From positions 62,001 through 126,000 of the forward strand of contig WIXG01000109.1 of the NCBI GenBank assembly GCA_009869945.1: a DNA stretch of 64,000 nt, written 5' to 3'. Every line of letters starts with the position of its first letter. Positions within the stretch are counted from its first letter, which is position 1. Source of the DNA: Mesaphorura yosii (Eukaryota; Arthropoda; Collembola; Poduromorpha; Tullbergiidae). The position numbers and the translations under genes are program-made. Below, piece after piece: positions 1 to 11,036 of the stretch. The notes below the pieces were generated by a model. It saw nothing but the letters and a program-made list of their open reading frames with translations. It was not told where the DNA came from and searched no databases.

Positions 1-636
1 CCGTAATTATTAGACAAAGAGCAGGAAGAAAGACCGAAAGATGGACGGACAAGTCACAAGTCAAGAAACTCTCGGCCTGGCCTGAATAACATCGTATGCA
101 GACGTTGATGATATGTGATTTTAAGAATTCACTGCCTGCCTGCGACTGCCCGTCTGCCTGCCGCTTGATGAGATATTTTTAGTCGAGTTCACGTACGTGA
201 GAGTTCTTCTCTGATCTGGTCTGGTTTTCTTTTTACGGCTGCTAGAGAAATAGCGTTCATGAGACTTGGACTTGACGTATGGTTGGAAATGCAGTATATT
301 GGAATTTGGAATGAATTCGGTTGCATGCGTGCTTGAAAGGTTGCAGAACTAATTTGAGATTTAAGAACTCCAACACGGAGGAACGAGGAAACTGTGACTC
401 GCGTGATATGGAATATTTGATGTATAAACCAGGTGCATTAGACACAATTGTAGCGAAAGAAAGTGAGAGCGCGGACACATGCGTGAGCGTATCTGACGCT
501 CTGGAATTTAAACAACGTAGCATGGATAAGATCTTGTGTCTGTAATTTGTCTCACATGGAAGAATTCACACTTGACACGACATGAAATTACTTTCACAGT
601 CAAAGCCATAATTTATGCCGTTAATTTGTTTCACAG
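1..636. other. No gene recognised; probably intron or 5' flank of the Tudor gene
   Basis: The short open frames here, such as one on the + strand at 321-545, show no recognisable domain. The stretch ends in a polypyrimidine-AG acceptor at 635-636. It is therefore most simply an intron of the downstream Tudor gene, whose upstream exons would lie left of the window. Confidence 0.4.
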
Positions 637-1430
637 ATCCAGAGCTACAAAGACTATGGAAAACTGAAACTGCTCGAAGCTCACATGACAAACTGGTACA
701 AGAGTCATTCCGGTTCCAGCGAACCGTTACACTTTCAAAATCTCACGCTTAATGGATTCTATGCCGTCAAGTACAGTCCGCCTTCGTCTCTAGCTGGTAA
801 CAGCAGCAGCAACGGTATCAAATCAAAGTCAAAGTCTCAGGCTCAATCAAGCGGAAAATCGACGAATGCAGACGACAGTGACAATAATTTTCACTGGAGA
901 AGGTGAGTAACGACCAAAAAGTGCGTAGTAATTGAAAATCTGTGTTTAAAGCAAGACTCTTTCCGTTTTACAGGTGCCAAATCATCAAACCATTTAGTCC
1001 ATCTCTTCCAGTCCTGACAAACCTCGTTGATCACGGTTGTTACTTCATGACTGAACCGAAGAATATACAACCATTGAGGAAAACGTACACTGAACTTCCG
1101 TGTCAGTCACTGGAGGCCAAATTGCACTGTAAGTTCAACCTCGGTCCTTGCTTGATTTTGACTAGCTTTCTCTTCTCGCCCGTATTCCCATATTTCAATG
1201 TTCTTTCCATTCTGATTTCAGTTGTGGACACAAAGAAGATTCAGTTCACACCAGAGGACTGTCACAGGTTTCACAAGCAGGTTGAGGGTAAGCCATTTTG
1301 CAGTATCATCATGAAGCCACTGCAGCCATCGCCCGACGACAGTAAAGTCAGCGTCGTGCTGATTGACACGTCTGCGGAGAAGGACCACTACATTCATCAT
1401 GACTACACAGTGCCAAAAAAGAAGTCTTAG
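637..1430 (+). CDS. Tudor-domain protein, C-terminal part (5' end missing)
   Basis: Three exons can be joined: 637-902, 974-1128 and 1222-1430, with GT-AG introns and a continuous frame to TAG at 1428-1430. The middle exon reads like the core of an extended Tudor domain. It has a Trp-Arg-Arg-Cys-Gln-Ile strand, then a Val-Asp-His-Gly turn where the family usually has Val-Asp-Tyr-Gly, then a Leu-Arg...Leu-Pro-Cys-Gln-Ser segment that aligns with the usual Leu-Pro-x-Gln-Ala. Tudor domains of this class bind symmetrically dimethylated arginine, typically on PIWI proteins in germ granules. A Ser/Lys-rich insert of about 30 residues interrupts the domain's N-terminal half. The protein ends in a basic Lys-Lys-Lys-Ser tail. 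An AATAAA lies at 1603-1608. TDRD5/TDRD7-like identity is possible, but I cannot assign a specific orthologue from this fragment. Confidence 0.6.
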
Positions 1431-1988
1431 CCCATAGATTTTCATTGTTGAAATCAATAAGAAAACTAAAGATCTTGAAATCTGAAATTAATGTGTCATA
1501 AAACTTGCGGGGAAGAATCATAAACGTTGAAACGCTTCGCTCTTCTAATGTTACTAATGCTAATGCTTACGCTGTCATTTCGTCAACTGTGCTCATTTTA
1601 GCAATAAATTCTGACTCTGATTCTGAACAACAGAACAACGAAGTACGCCTTCAACTTTGATTCGATTATAAAGGAAATTGACAATAAAGAGTAATTTATT
1701 TTGGCCAGCGCGTGATGAGTTTATTTTACATTTTGTTGGTTCCGTGCAGATTCCGTGCCACAACATCGCGAGAAATCTGAACAGTTTCGCGTCGGTCTCA
1801 CAATCCTTGAGGCTGTGGAGCCCAAACGCAAAGTACAAAACTTTCGAGCTCACATGCACAGTGAATGTAACTTCCGCTTGAATCAAACGGTTTACATGAT
1901 TTCTTGTTAGTTGTTAAGTGTCATGTATTACCAGTGATTGAATCCACTGATACCGACATTAAATTGTGACGTCATCGTGCAAGGCAAG
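1431..1988. other. 3' UTR of Tudor gene and promoter region of mRpL19
   Basis: The segment holds the AATAAA at 1603-1608 for the Tudor gene. I see no coding exon before the mRpL19 start. Both genes are on the + strand, separated by about 560 bp. Confidence 0.5.
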
Positions 1989-3304
1989 ATGTATTTGTCG
2001 AGATACCTGTCTCGCTGTCTGTCTTCATTACAACTTCAAGTGTATGGAGTTGGATCCAGAGAACTCACCCAGCAACGGCAGCAACAATGCCGGTGTTTCG
2101 TAGCTAAGCATATTCCATCCAATCAGCAGCACCGCGCAGCACAAGAGGAAGCCCAAGAAGTCGAACAAGATACGAAGGAGAAGGAACGGAAAACGCAGCG
2201 CCCAGAAAGATCCAAAACTGTCCAGCAGGAAATGGAGGATAACTTCGCACCATATCGGTACATATATCCGGAATTCTTGCCCCTGCCAGATTTGTATCGC
2301 AGAAACCGTGTCCGGGAGAAATTGGAACGTGGAGACATGCTTGCGAGAAGAGCCAATATTGACATACCAGAATTCTACGTGGGTACGTAATCCTATTTCA
2401 GCTTTTAAATTAGTTATGGATGATGTTGTCAACACACATTATCATACTGAAAATTAAATTACAGGATCAATTATGAAAGTGGGAGTATCTGACAAGTACG
2501 CAGTTGGTAAACTGAATGAATTCGTTGGAATTTGCATTGCCCGTGGTGGAACTGGACTCAGAGCGCACTTCACGTTAAGAAATGTTGTTGATAATCAGGG
2601 TAACTGAATGATATTTCATCGCGATGGATTGACTCTTCTAATGTGGTTTGGTTTCTAATTGTACAGGTGTGGAAATAAAGTACGATATGTACAACCCGCT
2701 GGTACAGTACATTACTGTCTTGAAGCTCGAGAAGCGTTTAGATGACAATTTAATGTATCTGCGAGATTGCCCGAAGGAATATTCAACGTTCCCATTTGAC
2801 ATGTTACCAGAGTTAAGAAATCCAGATGATCCAGTGCCAGTGAATCCTCTTGTGGTAAATTCTTATTCTTGTGATACGCTTACGTGTGTTTATCTCTCTA
2901 CACTGTTACCTCTTGGTTTACAGCTGAAGATAAATCCAAGGCCGTGGTGTGCTGACTGGCACAATTGGGACTTGAAGGGTGTCGAATTGAGTAGTATTTT
3001 AGAACAGTTGAGCGAAAGGAGACTTCGAAGATTTAACACGTTCCGAAGAATGACTGGGCGTGATCATGAAGCTGATAAATGGGACTTGATTACACAATAC
3101 AGGTGCGTTAGATATTATCAAGTCGAGTAAATGTGGCGCTTCTCATTGTCATCTTTGAATTTTGCGGATTTTAGAAGTACAATTCCGATGGAAGAACAGA
3201 CCGAGATTTACGGGGAAATTCAACCGCAGTTGGCCAAATTATCTCATGCTCTTCGGAAACAAAAGAGGAAGCGTAGTTTTGTCAAGCCGCAGAAGACTGC
3301 CTAG
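1989..3304 (+). CDS. mRpL19: Mitochondrial large-subunit ribosomal protein L19 (bL19m)
   Basis: Structural protein of the mitochondrial 39S ribosomal subunit. Five exons: 1989-2382, 2465-2599, 2667-2854, 2924-3102 and 3175-3304, coding for 341 residues. The chosen ATG at 1989 starts a basic, Ser/Leu-rich presequence (MYLSRYLSRCLSSLQLQ) typical of matrix targeting; the upstream in-frame extension has no such character. After a Gln/Glu/Lys-rich linker comes the L19 core: the PEFLPLPDLYRRNRVREKLE stretch, then a beta-barrel region with FVGICIARGGTGL and FTLRNV, then IKYDMYNPLV. The C-terminus is Lys/Arg-rich. The introns are all under about 85 bp. A candidate AATAAA is at 3419-3424. The length is close to the usual animal bL19m, and identification is confident. 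Confidence 0.92.
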
Positions 3305-4655
3305 ATTGCAGTTGGCTGTTGTATGACTTATTTATTGAAGCATTGGGATAAATGAGAATGAACCCCCGCCCGCTGCGAATTGTATGACAGTTTTTCCTAC
3401 CATTATTACTATTACCATAATAAACGCTCTTGGTTCCTGAGGACGGAAACAAATAATGAGGTTTACACCAGCACATTGCAGATTTAACACGAACTCATGG
3501 CACCATAAGTATTCGAAGCAAAATATTGGAATTAGTTAATGAGGGTCGAGACCAGTACAACTGATGTAGCCCTTGATATGTCACTCACTCGTCAGAATTC
3601 TGTGGCATTGTTCCGGCCGAATCAATTGGCAAAATTCATCCAAGCTCAAATTCCTAGACAAGACGTGCTTATATCCGGTAATTTTGTAATTCCTATAAGA
3701 AAAGTGCCGTGAAGATATCACTAAATTCATCAGAAACAATAAGATCATAGCAAAGTTTTATCATGTTCGTCACCGCGTGTCTTCTGGTGTTAAGATTAGG
3801 ATTCTTAGCGGCTACGTTAGGCGTTCTTAGTGTTACGTTGTTAGTCGCCTTCTGTGGCATCAGATTGCTGGATGCCGCGGCAGCAGCAGCGTAGCGTTGT
3901 TTAATTACATCTCAAGGCCTATTCATCTTTGTGATTAGCATTGCCGATAATATTACGCTACTCCACCATTACACTCGTATATGAAGGAGCTCGTACAAGC
4001 GTCATGCAAGATGCAAGCAGTCGCGCCGCTGCCACCGTCATAATAAAAAAAGTGAATGCAATTATTTCTAGGCAGTAAACATGACCCATGAATTCATAAA
4101 TTTTATGTGTACTTAAATCCCAATCACTGGTCTCATTTAGGCATTCGCGTCCGCGTCAGTCCAGTTGCAGTTGCAAACGAGAGAGAGAAGTGCATTTCCA
4201 CTGCGGAAATACGCTACGTTCTCGTAGATTCACTGTTAGAGTGCCCTGGATTAGATTGTTTGTGCTGGACTTTTGTTCCAGCCTTTGTCTGTATAATTTT
4301 ACATTGCATTGTTCTCGCTCACTGCTTCCATTGACGTTAATTGCTGATTTATACTTTGTGTCCACTGCCGTCGCTGGCTGACTGTTGCTCAACGCCCAAT
4401 CGCCAGTCGGCAAGTGCTAAATTACACTGACTTCGCTCTTTGGCATTTGGCAAATGCCCAAACGCAGTGCAGCGCAGTAAACATAAATTCATGAGACGAA
4501 AACATTTACCCTTTATTGTAGCAGCAAAGTTGGTCGTTCATTGTTGAGAACTCGTCTTCTTGTGCTGCATCTTTTCGTGCGTGGGCAAGAGTTGAACTTC
4601 CTGTTCCCGTGAAATTGTACCTGTTTTGAGCCAAAAGTCCCAAAAGTGTGCGAAA
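3305..4655. other. Intergenic region, no gene seen
   Basis: The first 120 bp hold the mRpL19 3' UTR and its AATAAA. The remainder has only short frames with no domain character. The 3' part lies just upstream of the first SLC22 gene and must hold its promoter, but I see no clear TATA box. Confidence 0.5.
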
Positions 4656-7335
4656 ATGAGTGCCATTGCAAATGGATCCGTGAAGAAGCCACACGTTGAG
4701 CAGGGCAAGCGAAGGGTGAGATTTTCCATTGTATTTCCGCAAGCAGCTTAATAATAGTTATAGTTAGCAGTTAGAATTAAGAAGATTTTCAACTTCCACG
4801 TGCCTAAATCATGGTCCATGAGTCACAGGAGTCCGGAGTCACAGCATCTTCAGAACTAGACTAATTAAAAATTTAATGCCTTCCTCTACTTTGCTGGCAC
4901 CGACAGGCGTCCATCGTGCTTGAGTCGGTTCCCGTCAGCGACGACTTTGATGAAGTGCTGAATCTCGTTGGCTCGCGAGGCAAGTACCAGAAATGGCTGC
5001 TCTACGGATTTGTGTGTCCATACTCGGCCCTCATGCCGTTCTTCATTCTCAACACCGTATTTATGTTTTACGAACCAAATCATTGGTGTCACGTCCCCGG
5101 ACGGCCTTCCGAAATGTCAATCAATGAGTGGAAAAATTATACGATACCTTTGTAAGAATTGAGTCATTCAATCGCATTTCAAATGCATCCGAGTTTGTAT
5201 GGGCAATTATAATTTATTTATCATGATACGTGCTAATGCTAATTTGTCACAGTGAGAGGGGGCCGGACGGCGAATTGAGACTCAGTCAATGCAAAATGTA
5301 TGACAATTCAGGAATGATTGTTGCCTTCAACAATGGACCCATGACAAGTATTCTCGCTGGGATCGACAAGAATAAAATTACCGCCTGCAATCCGAAGTGG
5401 GGTTGGGATTATGACAGAACGGACTACAAAGAGACGATGGTCACTCAATTTAATTGGGTTTGTGACAAGAAAGAGTATGCGACCACAGCTTTCACGCTGT
5501 TTGCAGCAGGAAACTGTGTGGGCACCATAGTGCTGGGCTGGGCAGGCGACAAGTGAGTGACTTTACGAGTTAATCATGTCCAAGGTCAGAATAATCTTTA
5601 ATGACTCGAATTGTGTTTCGTACCGACTGTGCACACACTTGTAGCTTGTCGACGTCAGTCGATCTAAGCAAGAACTTTTAAATGATGGCTAATGAACTAG
5701 ATAACTAATTGCGACTTATGCCCTCTCGAGACTTCTCTGGAGACGCGCCACGTACCACGTGGTCAATTCTGTGGCCATCGAAGTGACTAACATGTCCCAC
5801 TTTTCATGTTTCGTGCCGTTGCAGGTTTGGGCGAAAGCTAATTTTCTTCCTCACAATCGTCATCAATCTGGGCTTCCGAATGATCAGCTTATTCTTGGCC
5901 AAATACTTTTACGCGTTCTTGACGCTCCAATTTCTGACCGGGCTCTCCTTCCCGATGATGTACATTGCTCCTTTCACGACCATTGCAGAAATATGCGAGC
6001 GAGGTAATAAGCAAGGCGCTGTTCGCAGTTGGAAAATGCAGTGTAAGTAAAACCCTGTAAATTTTTAGAGTACCGATCGCGCGTGTACGCCGCGTCCTGG
6101 ATGATTTGGGTGGTCGGCATCTGTGCTCTGCCACTGATCGCGTACTTGTGCGCAGATTGGTTCCTCATCGGACTCGCCACTACTGTACCCGGCATTATTT
6201 TATTCGCTTACTACAAATATCTGCCGGAGTCACCACGGCTGCTGCTCTCGAAGGGGAAAGTCGACGAGGCCATGGTTTACTTGGAGCGGATTGCTCGGGT
6301 TAATGGGACCCAAGAACAGTGCAACAAGGACAATAAACTTAAAAGTATGGTTAAACAAATTGAAGTCATGCGAAAAGAAGACAGGGAAAGATCAGTCAGT
6401 TCGAATTCGGCCAAAATTGGATTCTGGACACTGTTTACAAAGATCAGCATCGCAAAGTACACTGTGTACTTGTGCATTGTCTGGTAAGCGAATTTTAAAC
6501 GACTTCTCTTCGTCAAATTTTGGACGAAATTCACTTTCAGGACCGCTAACCAGCTGATTTATTACGGAATTACGCTAAATACGACGGCGATGGCAGGAAA
6601 CCAATTCCTAAACTTCTTCATCCTGTCAATCATTGAACTTCCTGCTGGCTGGGTTGGTGGCATGCTCGTTGAGAGAACTGGACGAAGATGGACACAAGCA
6701 ATCTTTCTGGTCATTTGCGCTGCGGCGTTCTGTGGCGCAGGAGTAGCAGTTCAATATCCGAATGTGACAGTGCTCGTCATAACATCAGTTGTCTTCGCCA
6801 AGTAAGAATTTGCAATGAAAGAAGTTACTGCAGATGACAAGCTTCAAGTGCGGCTAAGCCAATGCAATGCCTAATCTATTTTCCATCTAGATTTTCAGTT
6901 TCGATCACTTCGCTCGTGGTTAATCTGCAAGCCAATGAAATATTCCCCACGCAATTGCGAGCGACAGGAGTCGGTCTCGTTTCGACTGTAGCCGGACTCT
7001 TCACGATTGGTGGTCCTGTCATCGTTTACCTGGTAAATGGAGAGAATTTGCAACACACCTACTTTTCAGTGCACAAGCATCGATTACTTACGATGTGATT
7101 TTGTTCATTTTAGCGCAACGTGCATCCTGCGGCTCCGTACGTGGCTTTGGCACTCATATCTGTCATCGGAATGGTTGCCTCGACCCTCCTTCCAGAAACA
7201 CTCGGCCAAGGCTTGCCAGAAACTCTGGAGGAGTCGAATAACCTTGGTCAGAAAATGAAGTTTTGGAGTTTTCTACCTCGTAAGGAACTGGAGAAGACGA
7301 ATGCGAAGAGGCAGAGCGAGAGCAGTTATTTATAA
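4656..7335 (+). CDS. SLC22-type organic ion transporter, copy A
   Basis: A major-facilitator membrane carrier of the SLC22 (organic cation/anion/carnitine) family; the substrate cannot be read from sequence. Eight exons: 4656-4715, 4907-5151, 5253-5552, 5825-6003, 6069-6483, 6541-6801, 6891-7032 and 7114-7335, giving 607 residues. Family marks in order: a cytosolic N-terminus; TM1; a large extracellular loop with WCHVPG and a Cys-rich CNPKWGWDYD...FNWVC block; the MFS motif GDKFGRK near residues 199-205; PESPR at about 314-318 after TM6; a GRRW motif after TM8; and PETLGQGLPETLEES after TM12. The ATG opens a 20-codon first exon of polar residues, and no other start fits the splice phase. Copy B (11037-13404) shares every later intron position. 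The 3' end meets the 3' end of the subtilase on the opposite strand, about 115 bp away. Confidence 0.9.
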
Positions 7336-7347
7336 ATTAAGATTGCT

Positions 7348-7356
7348 TTTATTAAA
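7348..7356. promoter_or_regulatory. Overlapping poly(A) signals of two convergent genes
   Basis: The nonamer TTTATTAAA reads AATAAA on the - strand (7348-7353) and ATTAAA on the + strand (7351-7356). It lies 13 bp after the stop of the SLC22 gene and about 98 bp beyond the stop of the subtilase. It could serve as cleavage signal for both transcripts. This is seen in sequence; use of the signals is inferred. Confidence 0.5.
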
Positions 7357-7450
7357 TGTTCTAAAATTAAACTATACAACTACACAAAAAATATAAAAAA
7401 TCGGAAGTCAAGTCATAAGTCATTGTATAAAATCGGTTGCTAACAGTCTT

Positions 7451-8860
7451 CTACTTCTTGAGGCTTCGAACAAGAGCCGATACTGACTTGTAAGCGTTGA
7501 TTTTTCCCCATCCGAATGAATTGTTTGGAAACTCGCTGTCCGGAATTCCGCCACACGTCATTCCAGTTGAAACCACGTTATGATCTGCGCCAGCGTACAA
7601 GAATCGCTTGGCTTCGTCGAAGGTGATGTCGGGATCGGCACCGACGAGGAGAGCAACCAGTCCAGCCGTGTGTGGAGCCGCCATGCTCGTTCCAGACATG
7701 GAATAGTAGGCAGTGTCCGATGTGTAGTAGGCAGACACGACATTGTTTCCAGGCGCGGCCACATTCGGTTTGATGTCGTGGTCGCCGTACATGCTTGGTC
7801 CCTTGCTGCTGAAGTATGCGAGCTCGTTGGTGGACGTCGTGGCTCCAACTCCGATGACATTCTGCTCGCCTGGAGAACGCGCAGTTGAGCAAGAGGGACC
7901 GGTGTTGCCGATGGAAAAGACTGGAATAATTCCAGCTGCATGATACGCCTCGATCACAGAGTTATAGAACAAATTTCCTCTGCCGCCACCCCAGCTGTTG
8001 CTGACCACATGAGGAGCCTTGGAACAGTCCTGGTCACTCCCGTCGAATTTGGTCGGGCAAATCATAAACTGGCCACATTCGATCAATGCGTTGGTTGCGC
8101 AGAATGCAGAGTCACAACCCTTGCATGCCATCCACTTTGCACCATGCGCGACTCCGATTCCGTGGCTTCCCGCGATGTTGCCCGTTGTATGAGTTCCGTG
8201 TCCATTCTGATCGTTTGGTTCCCGTGTCTGAATGTAAGGATCGTACCAAGCGTGCTCGCCACCAACGAAGTTGCGGCGCAGTGATTCGTGAGTTCCTCGG
8301 ACGCCCGTGTCGACGGTTGCGATGATTGCTCCTTCGCCAGTGTAATTCTCGAGCCAAGCGCGCGGTGCTTCGATATTCTCAATTCCCCACTCGGCACCCT
8401 CGCGAGCTGAATCGGGTCTGGTTGCTTGATGGGAGTCGATTGGCTTGTCAAGTGGAATTAATTCGTTCAAGCTGATTTCTCCGACTTGGTCCATTGAAGC
8501 CAGGCTGGCGATCAAGGCACCGGATGCACCCTCGACGTAAATCTGGTTGCTGACCCACAAGCTCCTGACCTTGACCGACTCACCAGAAAGGCGCTCGAGG
8601 ACTTCTTTCTGTGTAACTGCCGCATGTAGTTGCAATGATGAAGCCACCGCGTTCAGTCGAGCCGCTCGGGATGGGAAACTTTGGCGTGAAAACTGCTGCA
8701 GGACACCAGAAGTCTTTTCCTTCATCGAGACGAGAATGTTGGCATAGTTGGCAGCTTGGAGTTCTTGTTGCAGGGCAGTGTTCAGTTTGTAGGACGAAGG
8801 GGCCGCTAAATTGAGCTGGAGGACGGCGGCCGCGAGTAGGAGACTCAAAATCAACTTCAT
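7451..8860 (-). CDS. Secreted subtilisin-family serine protease (bacillopeptidase F-like)
   Basis: A 469-residue, single-exon S8 peptidase. Residues 1-19 are a signal peptide (MKLILSLLLAAAVLQLNLA). Residues about 20-145 resemble an I9-type inhibitory propeptide, followed by the catalytic domain. The triad is visible: Asp184 in ATVDTGV, His221 in NGHGTHTTGNIAG, and Ser392 in SGTSMAAPHTAG. The oxyanion-hole Asn319 is in SIGNTGPS, and substrate-binding segments VVSNSWGGG and VAAPG are present. The enzyme is predicted to be an active extracellular endopeptidase. The layout matches bacillopeptidase F-like enzymes of bacteria and fungi more than animal furins or TPP2. The gene is intronless although every neighbour has several introns, which raises acquisition by horizontal transfer or retroposition; no poly(A) tract or flanking repeat supports the latter. 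It sits between two SLC22 paralogues on the opposite strand. Confidence 0.92.
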   Translation of the reverse strand: MKLILSLLLAAAVLQLNLAAPSSYKLNTALQQELQAANYANILVSMKEKTSGVLQQFSRQSFPSRAARLNAVASSLQLHAAVTQKEVLERLSGESVKVRSLWVSNQIYVEGASGALIASLASMDQVGEISLNELIPLDKPIDSHQATRPDSAREGAEWGIENIEAPRAWLENYTGEGAIIATVDTGVRGTHESLRRNFVGGEHAWYDPYIQTREPNDQNGHGTHTTGNIAGSHGIGVAHGAKWMACKGCDSAFCATNALIECGQFMICPTKFDGSDQDCSKAPHVVSNSWGGGRGNLFYNSVIEAYHAAGIIPVFSIGNTGPSCSTARSPGEQNVIGVGATTSTNELAYFSSKGPSMYGDHDIKPNVAAPGNNVVSAYYTSDTAYYSMSGTSMAAPHTAGLVALLVGADPDITFDEAKRFLYAGADHNVVSTGMTCGGIPDSEFPNNSFGWGKINAYKSVSALVRSLKK

Positions 8861-11036
8861 GATAACCAGGGTTTTTATTTTAAGACTGAAAATGTAGACT
8901 TTTGACTTGAAAGTTGCTTGCTTGATTTATGGCTTGGTTTGTTAGCTTGTTGCTGTTTGCTTAGTTTGGTTTGACTGTGCTTCTATCAAAATTTTCGACC
9001 GACTTTATACCAAAACTAGCCGCATCCCGCAATCATGAGTTTCATTTGATTTAACACAATGAAGTCAAGTAAGTTTGCCTGATTAGCTTGTTTTTCTAGA
9101 GATTCTTGACCGGCCACGTTCATCTCCGTCTCAAATTGCCGAATTTGTCACCTTTGTTTCATTTGAGCCTGCAAAGGTAATTGAACGTAAACAGACATCT
9201 CTTCTTCTCCTGCCGCCGCTGCCTATCTAGCAGGTTCAAATAAACAAATACTGGTTCATTCATTCTTTTCTTATCAGGCAAAATCCGTCGTTCGCCGCCC
9301 CGGAAGATTGTCTGATTAATTTGTTTTGGCTTTGGCGATGAAGGAATTCCCGTTTTGATGTAATTTCTGATGGAATTACATGCGTGATTAATTCGTGGTT
9401 TTGTTGACTTTTCAGGTTCAAGTTCAGTTCAAGTGCTTCTCGTGCGAATGCGAGCTGTGACAGCTTTATATTGCGTCATGTGAGATACGACAGATTAGGC
9501 AGATAGATGATAGATTCTTCTTACAAGTGCGTTGTTGACTGTTGGCGCGCTGGCTCGCGGTGTCATTTATTTAGTTGCACTTGCGGTAATTTGCTGGGCG
9601 TTGGTTATGTTGAGAAGTAGCTGTATCAGTGTGTATCCAGTGATAGCTAAACAATAATAGCCCAAAATTGGGTTGTAAGTCAAAGAATCAACGATATTTT
9701 CTTTCAACAAAAACTTTTCGCAGGCCACACCGATGATATTTCCAGAAGTTTAACCTGAAATCATCTATGACTTTCAGATCATTCGAAGCTTGGTTTCGAT
9801 ATTGTGGAGGTCGTAAATCCTATGATTTTTAAGCAACTCACAATGATAAGATGGAATCGAACATCAATGGATGGAAAAATACAAGAGCAGCTTATTGGCA
9901 ACTACAATATCACTTGACTGGATGCAAATATTTAATTTTGAAGTACGTGTGTTTGACATATACAAATAATATTGAAGTGCCAAGAAACCATTCATGATTA
10001 TGTAATAAAGTAATTAAATTTATTGCTCTTGTCCGGAGATCGATTACAAGGCCACCACCACACTTGACTTTCTCGCTCTCGAACTCGGTAAGGACAAGAG
10101 GTTCGTAGGTGCTACCCTGAAGAGCTCATTTTTAATTGTTTTACAATGTGACGGTGTGAATTCACATTCGCCGACCAAATTGCTCTTGGAATCGTGTGTC
10201 ATTCAATTTCCACATCAGTGAAGATGAGTCAAGGCTCTCGAATGATTCGCAGCTTACAAGAAGGAAGAAGCCAGCGGCGCATGTAGTATTTATTCCCACT
10301 GCCACTGTTACGTAATGTAGCGAGCTTTGTCTTCAGCGTCTACAACAACGATCTGAAGCTCACAATCCAAATAATTTCAAGAGCATGCGGATAATTGACT
10401 CACTCTTCTCGTTTTTGAAGCGGTCGGTGGTAAGTCACACAATTGCAAAAAATGTAATTTAGATTTGATACTACAAATTGCTATGCCAGAGTTTTGTTGG
10501 AGGCTGGAGGTTATTATTTATGATTGTATTTTCAAGTTAATAATGACCATTATGTTTTTATGTATAGTTTAATAGCTTTCAATTGATATAGGAAACCTTT
10601 GCCTTTCATAGCCTTTGCGTCTGGACTCAGGCGATGCTTGAAACAAAGCGTTTAGACTACTCATTCAAATGTGCCGTGATAGATACCAGTGCAAGTATTG
10701 GCTTTGGGCATAAGATCTTAAATTACATGGTTAGAGATGATTTTAATTCCCATTATAGCTACAACATGCATGCAATAACCAAACGTATTTAATGATGCCA
10801 TTTTGTTTTATACGACCAGACATTTCTCTATGTCCGTAGGGGCTGAAGTATGAGAGTGATTCTTGATTCTGCATCTGCACTATTGCAAATCATGCTGGAC
10901 ATCTTTCAGATGTGTGACGCGAAAGAATTGGTCTTGGGAGTAAGAATAAGTTTTGTGTCAAGTGAACGTGTGGTAAGATGAGGATAACAAGCAGGACGTG
11001 AACATTGTTCGGAAGTTGTGAGCATTTCCCCGAAAA
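8861..11036. other. Intergenic region of 2.2 kb, no gene seen
   Basis: AT-rich DNA without convincing coding exons on either strand. Its left end carries the subtilase promoter and its right end the 5' flank of SLC22 copy B. I saw no inverted or tandem repeat of note. Confidence 0.5.
9003..9009 (-). promoter_or_regulatory. Candidate TATA box of the subtilase gene
   Basis: TATAAAG on the - strand, about 145 bp upstream of the subtilase ATG. A CACAGTC segment about 30 bp further on could be the initiator. A good TATA box would suit a tissue-specific, highly expressed secreted enzyme; this is inferred. Confidence 0.4.

Noticed and set aside
321..545. Possible upstream coding exon of the Tudor gene
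   Set aside because: The frame does not resemble Tudor sequence, and no donor joins it convincingly to the exon at 637.
3790..3850. Scattered TTAGG/TTAG words suggesting an interstitial telomere repeat
   Set aside because: The words are not in a regular array, so this is not a telomere-type repeat.
7558..8451. Several open frames on both strands over the subtilase
   Set aside because: They are shadows of the strongly supported subtilase frame, caused by its codon bias.
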